From Onchocerca lupi (Eukaryota > Nematoda > Chromadorea > Rhabditida > Onchocercidae): a stretch of DNA of 64,000 nucleotides. The notes under the pieces are model-generated. The model had not been told where the DNA came from. It ran no database searches and saw nothing but the letters and a program-made list of their open reading frames with translations. Shown here piece after piece: positions 1-11,620 of the stretch; the first letter of the stretch is position 1; the number at the start of each line of letters is the position of its first letter. The DNA is taken from positions 1-64,000 of the forward strand of contig JAOVVO010000132.1 of the NCBI GenBank assembly GCA_028564675.1. The letters are read 5' to 3'. A program made the translations under genes and the position numbers.

Positions 1-92
1 ATATATACATATAAAAGCTTTTTATAATCTAGTTCAAACACTGGAATTGCGATAATGATGTGTCATTCCTATCAAAATTGTCGATATTTAAG

Positions 93-379
93 CATTTTCA
101 TACGTGACTGGGCAATTAAGTACAATCATTAAAGGTATTGCTCCAGAATGTTTGAGCTTTTGCAAGGGTGATGTGCCAACATGTGATTTGCAGAGTCTTT
201 TCACTTATCAACCTTGCTTGAGATATATCGAAACGATCACTCATTGTCATGTTAGCTTTTTCGAACTTTTAATGGTAGATTGTCCTTTACAAAGGTATTT
301 CATGCAACAGTTTTTTTGACTTCGCTTCATTCTTATTGCTTCTATTACAACGTTGTACTTCGTTCTGTATTTCAGATGA
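93..379 (+). CDS. DB-module secreted protein, 3' end (partial)
   Basis: The last exons of a gene that starts left of the window. The reading frame from about 93 to 294 gives a cysteine-rich segment containing APECLSFCKGDVPTC and YQPCLRYIETITHCH. This spacing of cysteines and the C-L-x-x-C and P-C-L-x-x-I motifs fits the DB module, a nematode-specific extracellular domain of unknown function. An in-frame stop lies at 89-91, so an intron must end at the AG at 91-92. A donor follows at 295 (AAAG/gtattt). The acceptor at 374-375 would add one residue and then a TGA at 377-379, so the protein probably ends ...CPLQR. If that intron is not spliced, the frame stops at 319. The signal peptide and first cysteines lie outside the window. 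The family call rests on pattern recognition only. Confidence 0.6.
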
Positions 380-3300
380 AAAATTTATCCTCAGTACCGC
401 GATGGAATCCAGAATGGACAGGTCGTTGCGAATGGGATGGAAGTGATTAGAAGGATGTTCAAGAAAAAGCATTAGAATTTTCGATGACATTGTTGCCAAA
501 TATTTTATTTTAATAATTTCAAAATTAAAATTCCTATTGTGGAGAAATTAATTTTCAAGACAAGAACATAAACAAAGTCGGGTATTGAAGGATAGTATAG
601 GTTTTATCAATGTTTATGAGGGAATTTTAACAGGTTGAAAGAACTTGTAATCTTGTTTAATAATTTCTATTAATTAACTTCATCGTCATACAATTTAGTT
701 CTTTCAACGATGATTAGATTCATTGCAAAAAAAAAGAAAACAGTATTGATAAAGCATTATGTTAAATGCTGCGCAAAGCAATTCCTGTCGTAGTCATAAA
801 TTAGAAAAGATCGCTGAAATAAGCAACTTTTTTGAATTCGTCAAGTTTATTCACAAGAACAAATCTTTTCAATAATTTTCATCTAATCATTAATTCAGTT
901 ACTTCAACAAAGGTTAGATCCGTTAAGAAAAATAAGATTAGAAAGGCCTTCATCATTTGGCAGTTTAAAATGGATTGCATATTGAGCCAACGAAACCATG
1001 CAATATGGAAATATCAGTGCAAAATAATCCATTGATAAAATGATAATCAATTAGTAAGCAAAGAAGAAAGCATTTAGTGGCGGTAGGCTTTTTCCATTGC
1101 TGTAAACAAATTGTCATCCCATTAAATATTATCCTTTCTTTGGTAAGTCTGATGGTGTGCTACACTTTTCCACTCAAGTAGACAATTAGTATTCCCTATA
1201 AATTGAGTGTTTTTGATCTTTTTCTTCTGAAAATTCGCAAAAAATAGTTACTGTTTCAAAGCATTTGAATATCTAAAAGTTATGAATCCGAGGAGGAAAT
1301 AAGTTCGAAGATTTAAACATCCAGTTCTTCTAATTGTCGCATTTTTTTGCAACCGATCTTGACATCTTATCTAATTAAAATTTTTCTCTACAAGTGCAAT
1401 ATGTAATTAGATCTTAATTTTATCCTGAACAAAATAATTTTTTTGGAAATTCAAAATTGAAAAAATTAATGGATGTTACCATAAGGATTTGTGATATCTT
1501 AGAAGTTTAAGATTCGATTGCAAAACAATAATCATTTTATAAAATTCAGGAAAGGATTAAAAAAGAATGTCTCTTAAAGGTACTGTTTTAAAACTATATT
1601 TTTAAATTCCGGAGAAAAAAGTATTTTGTAAATTGATGCAAAAAACGAATAACATTTTCATTCGTGCTGAAATGTTTCCGAAGTATTTTACACCACAAAT
1701 CTATTTGGGTAAGAATTTAAAGCAAGTATAGTTTTGATATCCTTGACAAAATCGTTATTTAATTAAAACTGTTCTCAACTTTAATACAGAATCATTTCAT
1801 CAATTATTATATGATTTACGCAAAACTTAAACTGATATTGGGATTGTGGATTTTCCTGAGAAATTTGCAACATATAGAACCTGAAAATTTCTTGAACTTC
1901 AGATTTTGAAAAGCTTCAGTGTATAATACGACCAATTTTTATCATAGAGTCAATTCGATTTGGAATTCTTATGTTTGCTTTGAGATAAAAAAGAAAAAAA
2001 ATGTAAATAACCGATCATACCTTGGATCGTTCATTTTGAGATATCAAATTTGTTGATAGTTTTTTTACTAGGAATTTTTTTCTCCATTATGTTTCTGCCT
2101 TTCCTTCATCAATTTCTGCAGTATAATTTGAAAAATATTTGATATTTTTCTAGGAGTGAAAGTAAGCACTGAAAACGACATAAACTGAACAGGAAATATA
2201 GAAAAGCAATATTTTTGCTAGATGCGCTAATGTTTCATTGACATTAACGCAATGCACCAAAAACAGGCCTGTCGCGGAACTTAACCGATGGAAATATGAA
2301 GTGTTACACAACACTCAGAATTTTAACATTTTATTCGGTGAGCTGCAATAAAATACAGATGCTGTGAGAATTGTTAGTAAATTTGTAAGCATTAGAAAAT
2401 ATGGAAGTTGTTCGTAGAGGGCAATAGGTTGAGTTGAGAAAATCCGAGTTTCATAGAAATGGGATTGATAAGCGTCGTCCAGGAGAGATTCGCTATCGTT
2501 GAAGTCGACTGTCTCGTCATTTCGAAAAAAGTAACAATGGGAATCTGGACCGCCAGCAACCGACTACTTCACCTTAGTATATGTCCTGGCAGTGCCTTGA
2601 TGTGTGGATGTCGAAGGGCGAAGCCCCATTAATCAAGGAAAGCGCAAGTTTCGATCATTATCAGTGGCTGCAATTGATAAAATCTTGATCTTTAGACTAC
2701 GCATATGGATATCAAACATTACATAACTAATTCAATTCAGACAATGTAAATGTTTCGGCATATAAACTTTAATCCCTGCAACATTGCAATTAATTATGCA
2801 ACATATTAACATTTCAACTGACACATGTTACTACTAGATTTCTTATGAAACAGAAAAGGATTAAATACTTTAACTGATATTAATACAATTTTTTTTCGGT
2901 TGTTCCGACAAGGTCTAAGTTGAAAGTCATATAAAAGGTAGTGCTCTTAAATTCTTACGGTTACTGAATACACCAAAAGGTATAACGAAAATGGTAAATT
3001 TAAATAAATAAAAAATAATCGACAAGTAAATTAAATTTTGTAATATACGAAACCATAATATATGAATTTTAAAGTAAAACAGAAACAGAAGTTAAATCAA
3101 ACATTAGATGTGGTATTAAATCAAGATGTTTCATTCCTACACTAATAACTTCAAACTTTTCGGCAAAGTAGCACGACTTAACTCATGGGGACACAATATT
3201 TTATTTTCATCCAACCTGTATTAAAATCCATGCAAAATAAACCACGTGTAACCTGATATAAGTGATTTTAAATCATTTGAAAATCATATGATGTTTCAGA

Positions 3301-3384
3301 TTACGAATTTTTAGTCCTATTTCAAACTAACGGATAGCCAGATTTTTCGATGAGGGATCAAAATCGACCTTGAACTCGCATCCC
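380..3384. other. Intergenic, no gene seen
   Basis: AT-rich sequence with many short homopolymer runs and stops in all frames. A more GC-rich patch at about 2440-2660 differs from its surroundings (see findings). I see no convincing spliced coding sequence or RNA gene. Confidence 0.5.
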
Positions 3385-3610
3385 TTTTTCTATCTTAGCT
3401 TTATCTTCGGTTAGTCTTTTTAACTTTTTATGCACTAAATTATTAATATCATCATGCACTTTTTTTTTATTGACGACATAATTTGAGAGCGACCTCTTCT
3501 TCACTATCTTCCATAACAATCGCCCGTGAAACATACTATTTTAGATCATACTTCGTTCAAAGATTAGCACCAGCAACAGTAAATGTATTTTAAAAAAAGA
3601 GTAAAGGAAA
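3385..3610 (-). pseudogene. Decayed duplicate of the last NASP exon
   Basis: On the minus strand this stretch matches, with many substitutions and small indels, the terminal NASP exon and adjoining intron at about 4420-4650. Shared blocks include the run around TCTTTTTAACTTTTTA and the region encoding the acidic stretch. Here that stretch reads AIVMEDSEEEVAL, against VVVEDNEEEISL in the intact gene. Similarity continues past the acceptor into intron sequence. The copy then runs into stops and frame changes (for example TAA after LCRQ), so it is not translatable. It is best explained as a partial tandem duplication about 1 kb downstream of the parent. Confidence 0.75.
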
Positions 3611-4363
3611 GAAAAATATAATAGGGGGAAGAGAATGAAATGAAAAGATACGGATAAAATTTTAAAAAAAGTTAAAAGAATGAAAATGAAAAGACTGTTG
3701 ACACAATGTAGATAACGCAATATCCAAGCGAGAAAAGCCAAATAATTTCTCTTTGACAATGTTCTCCAATGTTTAAACCAATGATCAATTTAATATGAGC
3801 TGGATCGACACTAACTACTAATCACTTTCCGAATTTCGTACCGCATCATCTCTTTTTAAATTAAAGTTAGTAGCAATTTGACTGATGTTGAATTTAGCGA
3901 TTTTCTTTATTTAATCGATATTGCTATTACTTATGACGTAACACAAAAAATGCTGTAAAAAGAAATTCAAGCATTCGAACATCAAAATAAAACAAATTGA
4001 ATGAGACCAACGTTTAACATGAGGCATGTAGACTTAATGTATAACGAAAATAAAAGACAGAACATCTGTCATACTTAATCTCATGTAAATAGTATTTACA
4101 GACAATGATAAACTCACTTTTCAACTGTAAAACAAAATCATTCAAAAGAAAAACAAACAGCTACTACTGATTTTAAAAAGCCCGAATGATTTAAAAACAG
4201 ATCAAACGGAATATTTCACAGCTCTGAAATCTGAAGCAACCTATGATGAAATAATGAAGAGAAAACGAATAATGAAGAAATGATGAAGAAAAAATACGGA
4301 AAACAAAGGAGATAGAAAAATAATGACAAATTTCAGTTCTATCAATGGCCACTAAATTTCAAA

Positions 4364-7300
4364 TTAAGGAGGAGAATCAACTGCAGTTTTCACAGGGTCG
4401 TCGTTATCATCTTTTGTCCTTTTCGTTTTCTTCTGCGTTTCATTTCCGGCTGGTCTTTTTAACTTTTTACGTACTAAATTGCTGACATCATCAACGGGCA
4501 TTTCTTTTATCCATGACTTAAGTGAGATCTCCTCTTCATTATCTTCCACGACAACACTTTCCTGAAACGTACCGTCAATTAGATTATATTTAGCCAAAAC
4601 ATTAGCGCTTACAACCAATGAAAAAATTTTTTTAAAGAAGAGAATAAAAAAGACGATCGTCTTTTTTTTTTTTATCACTTAAGTGATAAAAAAAGTGAAA
4701 AAGCAAAAAAAAAACTGGTTACGTAATCAAGTCAAATAAATGCAGAAAACGAAGCGTAATTTACCGTTTTTTAAACAGTTTTTGCATAATAAAGGAAAAT
4801 TATGACATATGCGCCTCGGCTCAACAACGATTTTAATGCAGCTCAATTTCGAAAAAATCGCATTCTTAAAACGGTTCCTAAGTCATCATAGTTTGAATTT
4901 CCAATGTATCTAATTAAAAATTAAAAGTTTTGCTCAATGATTATGAATGGAACTCACTTTTGTTAAACTTCTCGCACTCTCCAAAGAATCATCGATTTTC
5001 ATTCGGATTTCGGGCAACAGCGATTTTAATTCATCAATTTCCTTTTTAATTTTCTCTACTTCCTCCTGACTTTCATGTGCTAATTGTGTTTCAAGTTTCG
5101 CTAGAATATGTACAAAATACAAAATGTATTTACTTCAATGGTCTAGATAAAGCTTACCAACTACAAACTTTTCTTCAAAAAATAACCTTTCTGCAAATCT
5201 ATATTTTCTATTTTTCAATTCATTTATACAGTAAATGAAAAGTGATTAAAAAATACTGCAAGCAAAATTCAAACTTACTCAATCTCGCCTCCAAAATTTC
5301 TTTTGATTTCCCAAAAACTTTAGCAGCATTTCCAAAATCTTTGGCGAGGTTGTGAGTTCGTCCTTTTATAAAATAGGCCTGCGCAATACGTCGATCGACT
5401 TCATCGAAAATGCTTTCCGTAAGTACGATACATGTGTCGATATCATCAATTGCCTGTTTGTAATTCTCTGCATCGGTTGAGCAATCAGCGAGATCCAGAA
5501 GAACTTCTACTTTCTTCTCTTTCCAACCTTCTTCTTCCAGATGTCTGAAAATTAGAATATACAGTTCAAAATTCTCAAATTTTCAAACCGAAAAATTGGA
5601 ATTAAGTGATTATTGAATTCTAAACATCATTTCTTCCATTTATATAAGTAATTCTATTTAATGATTTCCTCCAAGATGTCTAACAAATCATATGGAAATT
5701 GAAATAACTTCCTTCAGTGTTATATTTTATAGAGAATAAATTAACTAATATATGGTCAATAACGTAGAAATACACATACTGTCTGAATCAAAATAAAAAG
5801 AAACTTCAAAATGGATATGATGCTGAAAATAAGCTTGCAATAGTGTAACTATAACAGGGAACTTCGAGCTCTAAAGTTTCAAAATATTTACTTGTCACAA
5901 ATGGCTCGCGCAACTTCCAAATTCTCCCAAGCAAGCTGCAGATACTCAACATCTCCAGCTTCAGACCCATCCTTACTGTCATTCTCCTCCGAAATTCCAT
6001 CCTTATTATTCTCATCTAGTCTATCATTCCTTTTTTCTTCGTCTTCAACTTCATCCCTTTTTTCCTTCTCCTCGTCCTCCATATTTTCATTTTTCTCCTC
6101 TTTTCCTCCAGTTCTGCTTCTGTCTTCTTTATGATCTATGACATTACCTTCATTTTTCTCCTTATCTACAACACATATATTAAAATATGCATATATTAAT
6201 ATATTAATGATATATTACTAATACATATAATAATAATGAACTGCACGATCAGATACACTTTTTTTCTCTCAAATATTAATAAATAATCTTCACCGATATA
6301 TAATATATATAATCTCTATATATAATCTCTCTATGCTACCTTCGTCATTTTCCATAATCAAATCTGTTTCATTCTCGTCAGCATCATGATCAGTCTTTTT
6401 TTTCTCATCGTCCTTAAAATTTAATTTATGCCTTTATAAAAAATTACTTTCAATGAAAATAATAAAACAGTTAGTTTATCAGGAAACCAATTACTGGCTA
6501 CAAATTAAGACCAATCCCAAAAAATTCTTGAAAAATTTGCTACGAAGTGATCGATGAATCGAGAAGTTACAATTTTTTTGCATTCATAAATTCTAAATAC
6601 TTGAAAAAAACTTCACATGTAGCTTTTTTGAACATATGTAAAATTTCTTTGAAAAAATTTCAAAAACCAAATTAGAGAAAAAACAATTTCATTTTAAGTA
6701 GAATTCCTTTTTTTTGCAACAAATAATCGATAGAAATAACCCACACACTAATAAAGACTTGCCTCATTATTTTCTTCTAATATTTTGGAAGAATCAACCC
6801 AACAGGCAATCTTTTTCTCCAAGACTTCGGCATTTTCTCCAAAAGCACTGTCAATCTTTTCTACAATTTCAGTTCGTTCTTTTTCTAAACCCAGAAACAG
6901 TTCCATTTTTTTTTTTAAAAAAAGCATAGATAATAAAAGTGAAAAAATTGAGAATGAAAAAATTGATTCTGAAGATCAGGAATGAAAAATAACCAGTAAG
7001 TGATTCCATTTCTTCACTATCTTCGTATTTTTCGCTGTTCTGCTTCTTGCATCCTTCCTTGTCGGTAACTCGAATACTATGCAGAGTATTTGAAAAAACG
7101 CTATCCTCTAGTCTGGCCAATTCAAGCAAAGTCTTGCCATAATACAGATGAGGCTCAAATGTTGGAATGGCGAAATATCCATAAATGCTGACACTGAAAC
7201 TTTTACATAAAGGATACTGTCTTCTACTTCTTCATGTATTCCACAATCTTTTATTCGATAATAGCTAATGAAAATTCTTAAATAATCCAAAATTAAATCG

Positions 7301-7842
7301 AATCTCGACAGCTACAAGCTCTAGATTAATTCAGTTCAATCGTTTTGGTTCAGTCTGATATGCATATATTTTAATGTGTTATGTGAATTTCAGCAAAACC
7401 TACGAAAGCTCAGCAGCTTCGCTCAGTTTTATTTCGGCTTCTTTGAATCTCTCTGATATATATGCTTGTTTTCCTTCAGCCAAAAGTGTTTGAAATTTCT
7501 CAACATCTCTGGAACTGGATAGTTGCAACATTCATCAAAGGATTTGAAGAAATCTAATATAACAATTATTCATTCAAAATATCTGAGAAAACATTTCACA
7601 GAAGATATAAAGAGTAAGAAAAGATAATGCTTCAAAAGCAATATCTTCCAAATTTTATTTAAGCTTTAAAATGATTAAATGCAGAATTTAAGCAATAGAA
7701 AAACATATTTCGGCGAAATTTTGTTCAGCTCGAATTAATATATTTCAATTTTCCATATTTCAGCAAAAAAATTAACTAACTCCTCGTCTTCCTGCATATC
7801 GACAGATTCATCGTTCCTTGGGACAGGTTCCATCATCCGCAT
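4364..7842 (-). CDS. nasp: NASP-family histone chaperone
   Basis: A nuclear chaperone that binds H1 and H3-H4 and keeps a soluble histone supply. Nine exons: 7842-7781, 7514-7404, 7193-6994, 6884-6763, 6412-6340, 6165-5892, 5544-5279, 5100-4958, 4561-4364. They join in phase to give 482 residues. An N-terminal TPR (FQTLLAEGKQAYISERFKEA, about 27-46) is followed by YYGKTLLELARLE (about 76-88). Residues about 166-261 form a long acidic Glu/Asp/Lys insert inside the TPR array, as in the family. The SHNi-TPR signature EYLQLAWENLEVARAICDK lies at about 262-280, followed by a TPR with DIDTCIVLTE. A Glu/Lys-rich coiled coil spans about 371-417. The tail has a bipartite nuclear signal (KKLKRP...KKTKR). 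An acceptor-like ttcag lies 4 nt before the ATG, so the mRNA may be trans-spliced. Intron 4 needs a GC donor (AATGAG/gcaagt at 6762). Confidence 0.93.
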
Positions 7843-9340
7843 TTTACTGAAGATGTAACGTCATGAGTGACACAATTTAACTGTACTGCACTTTACGTCA
7901 AGTTAACACGTACCAACCCTTCCCTTTCTTCTCTTCACGTAATTATATTCGCGGCCCCAATTCTATTTCATAACCTCACGGCCCCCGTTATTTGTTGATT
8001 CTTGTTCCGGAGGATTTAGCAGTCAGTCAAAAGTCGGTATTCCTTAAGTCAATGATCTATTGTGTGACAACGGTGACGGTAAGTTAACTGATTTATAATC
8101 TTTTTTTCTTGGTAACTTTTGGTTCTTGCGATTTCTAAGACTTTTATATTGATTTGAGAGCTCATACTTATACTGATTATTAGAACTCATACTAAACAGT
8201 ACTCATTATTACACGTAACGAAATGAGGGTAAAGAACTCGATCGTAAAAATATATCAGAGATTGCTTGAAGTATTGTTCTTTGTTTTCCTGGTATTTTGA
8301 ATAGTGTGATATCCTGATTGTTGCTTGTTTAGTTTTTCCATTAATGGATGAAATATGAAGAAGTTACAGTTTAAAAACAAGTAAAATTACTATTATTATC
8401 AAACATATGTGAAGAAGCAAGTAGATAGATATTAATGTGGTTGTTTTCAGATTAGATTGTAGCTTTTCTTCTCGTTGTCTCATCTACTTTTATTTTATGA
8501 GCATTTGGACCGTAAGCTTTCAATTCTCCTGCTCTTGGAGCTTTGATTGTTAATTTATGATAGTTTATTAGTATTTGATCTTTTTATAGTTTCAACGTTT
8601 TATAATAAGATTTATATTTGAATTATTACGAGATATGTTTAGTGTATTTTGCGATATCTAAATTGTACTTATCTCTGGCAATTTAAATTCTGTCTTAGTA
8701 AGTCAAAGCAGATCTCTTTTTGTTAATAAGATATATATAAATTTTGGCTTGAATTTTTTCGCAATAATAACAAATCAAAGTGTAATATATGGAGGAGAAT
8801 TGGAATAAGTGTCGTTCATTCTAATTTATCATATGTAGCTTGAATTCACATAGTTTTAGTAGACATGCTGTACTAAATACTGAATAATCTTATATTTAAG
8901 ATTCGAGATGAGTTTTTCAATTCTGAACTGTAGGCATGTTTTAGTGATGGAGTGATTTTGACATACAAAGTTAACTAAAAAATTATCTCTTCTCTAAATA
9001 GGAATAAGATCTCTTCTTTAAATGGCAAAGTAATTTCCATATATCTATCTTACTGATGTCTTTTAACAAAGCATTCTCAGATTTATTCTGATATTCAAAA
9101 ATAAACGAAGATGTTCAAAACTTTTAAATGAAGAATGGCAAACATAATAATTAATTCCAGTCCTTTAAACCAAAACTTAATCCCCTAATGCTTACTTTGC
9201 TGGGCGAAATAATTTTTAAATTAATTTTAATTGCATACTTGTTACAGTACTACTCTCAGTTCTTGCAATTGCACGATGAAAAAAAAAAAAGAATTATTTG
9301 TATTTCATTGAAATTCTTAAATATCTTCTTTCGAAAATAT

Positions 9341-9400
9341 CATCTATGGTTTGTATTGGTATGGTACTGAACATCTATGGTTTGTATTTGTATAGTACTG
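9341..9400. repeat. Two-copy tandem repeat, about 30 bp unit
   Basis: Unit 1 (9341-9371) and unit 2 (9372-9400) both begin CATCTATGGTTTGTATT and end GTACTG, differing by two substitutions and a 2-base length difference. Confidence 0.85.
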
Positions 9401-9548
9401 CTGGCATTCTCGCCAATTCGAATTTTCCATTTAAAATCTCCCTAATGCACACGATGTGATCGATTGTTTCAAAAAAATGTTTTTTGTTTTTTAATGTTTT
9501 TAGTTAAAATTCCAAGAAAAACAAATGAAAGTGTTGGTTGCACGCGTA

Positions 9549-9598
9549 TGTCTAAAATATTATTCATGCGCACTGTCTAAAATATTATTCATGCAAAA
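9549..9598. repeat. Two-copy tandem repeat, 25 bp unit
   Basis: The units at 9549-9573 and 9574-9598 share the first 21 bases, starting TGTCTAAAATATTATT, and differ only at the last few positions. Confidence 0.85.
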
Positions 9599-11620
9599 GT
9601 AGAAGTAATCTCCGCAGTTTATATATACTGATTCAGAATATCTCTAGAAAACATTCTATTTTATATTTTCTGTATTTGCAAACTATTTACTTAGAGAAAT
9701 TTCCAACAATTGCTTAATTTTTGATTTAAGAATTCAAACTTTTTAGTTTTGGTATTTAACGGACGTTATTCTATTTTATATTCATTCCAAAATACTTGAT
9801 CCGCAGATCATCAGCAAATTTATATGGACAAAGTTAAATTGCATACATTTTTTTGTTTATTTGTCACTTGGCTGGAAATTATCAAATGGAAGCCGAAGCG
9901 AAGCCTTGTATAATTAATTGTTTTCTCATTGATTTTGAATCTCGAACTTGAATTTTTATTGTAAGTATTTACATAGCTAGAAATTCCTTTACCTAATTTA
10001 TTTCTTGATAAGTGGACATATTCTTATTGAATATTAGATGAGCATTTGTGGACGAGATTTTTGATCTGAACATTTATATATTTTGTGGGAAATAAATTTT
10101 AATCGCTGTAAAAAAGAATCATGACACTGAATGTTCTTCGAAGTAACATTGGGGAAGTAACATTTATTATTAATAGCAGCAGACCAAAATTCTTCTGGAA
10201 ATTGAAATGGAAATAAATTCATTATCTTTTACAATATAAGTTTTAATTTATCGCAAATTGGTGATTCACATTTTTTACGTACAGATAAAATTTGGCTTGA
10301 AGAAAATTGTGCAATAATTCTTTGATTTTTTGGTTTCTAAATCTTTTTCCTGCTTTCTGCATTAAGCGGTGTGGCTGGCTTTCTGGGTTCCAGATTTGCA
10401 TATAAGGTGCTGATGACTGGAAATTGATACTTCGTCAAATAGATGGAATTCGTCATGAGATATCTGAGTTTAATTTATATCCGTAAGGCCCGAGTCTTAG
10501 ATTTTAAATGGGTATGCAGGGAATTTTTTAAATTATTTGTGTCCAAGAATTCAGTTTTTTGTTATTTTATTTTAGCAGATAGTTCAAATTTAGAATTTTA
10601 ATAGTTGCTTTAAGTCCTAAGACTTTTTTGGCAAGATTTTCTATAAATGAAAGCTGAAATTTTTAAAAAAGAAATGAAAATTTTGCTGCGCCATATTTCC
10701 AATAGTAATTTCTGCGATTTTTGTTTCTGTGAATTTTTATTATTTGAACTCCACCTGCTATGTTCATCCATCTGCATTTTCAAATCTTCAAATGCAATCT
10801 TATGATATCCGAAATTTCCGAGAAACAAAGAATGCTCTCAATGATTATATTATGAATTGTTTTCATTCTTTATTTAGGCTGATTATTTCGATGCATCTTT
10901 CTATTGAGGAGATCCGGCTACTTTTAGTTCTGCACTTATTTTATACATCCATTTTTGCTTATTAAACAAACTTTACGGAATTTCTTCGAGCATAATCTCA
11001 GATAGTCTGGGCTAATATTATTAATTATTGTTCCTGGGTTTATTGCATATCTGTGCATTCACTGGAAGACGGTCGATTCCTCAGGTTTTTTTTTTGACGA
11101 CAGTCATCCGTTTCTGTTGCAACAGTTTCTGCTCCGCACTAAAATCATTCCAAAATTCGTTGAATTTGGTTTTCAGTTTGCACGTGCTCCCTCGATTATA
11201 GCAATGAGCATTAAATCAAATATACTTATTTTTTATTTTTCGTCTCCAGCATCAGCAATTTGCATATTTCTTGCATATTTAAAATTTCGATGTGCTCGAT
11301 TAAATTCCGATAGAGTTGTAAGACTAAATCTTGGAGGCCATATTAGATAATAAAGTCTGCAGAAAAAATCGGCATTACAAAAAATATATACAAAATGAAA
11401 GAAAGGTTTAATATAAAAAAGTACAACCAAATTTGAATGATTTATTGAAGGAAAATGGAGGAATGGATAAAAATATTACGCAATGAAAGTAAAAAAATGT
11501 AGCATACTGGAAGATATTAAGTACTGATCATTGATGAAAACAATAAAATTGCTATGGAAAATTCAGAAAAACAATTATTTATATATTGAAATCAACAATA
11601 TCCAGATAAGCATTTGAATC

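Larger units (their letters stand above)
7843..11620. other. Intergenic between NASP and ceramide glucosyltransferase
   Basis: AT-rich, with no supported gene. On the plus strand, an ATG at about 8051 opens nine codons that run into a strong donor (GACG/gtaagt near 8079). The next good acceptor leads to a stop within a few codons, so this may only be a non-coding leader divergent from NASP. Two short tandem duplications lie at 9341-9400 and 9549-9598. Confidence 0.5.

Noticed and set aside
5892..6134. Serine/phenylalanine-rich plus-strand frame
   Set aside because: It is the antisense of the acidic Glu/Asp-rich NASP exon.
8051..8079. Nine-codon first exon (MIYCVTTVT) divergent from NASP
   Set aside because: The only nearby acceptor leads to a stop after three codons, so it is more likely a non-coding leader or chance.
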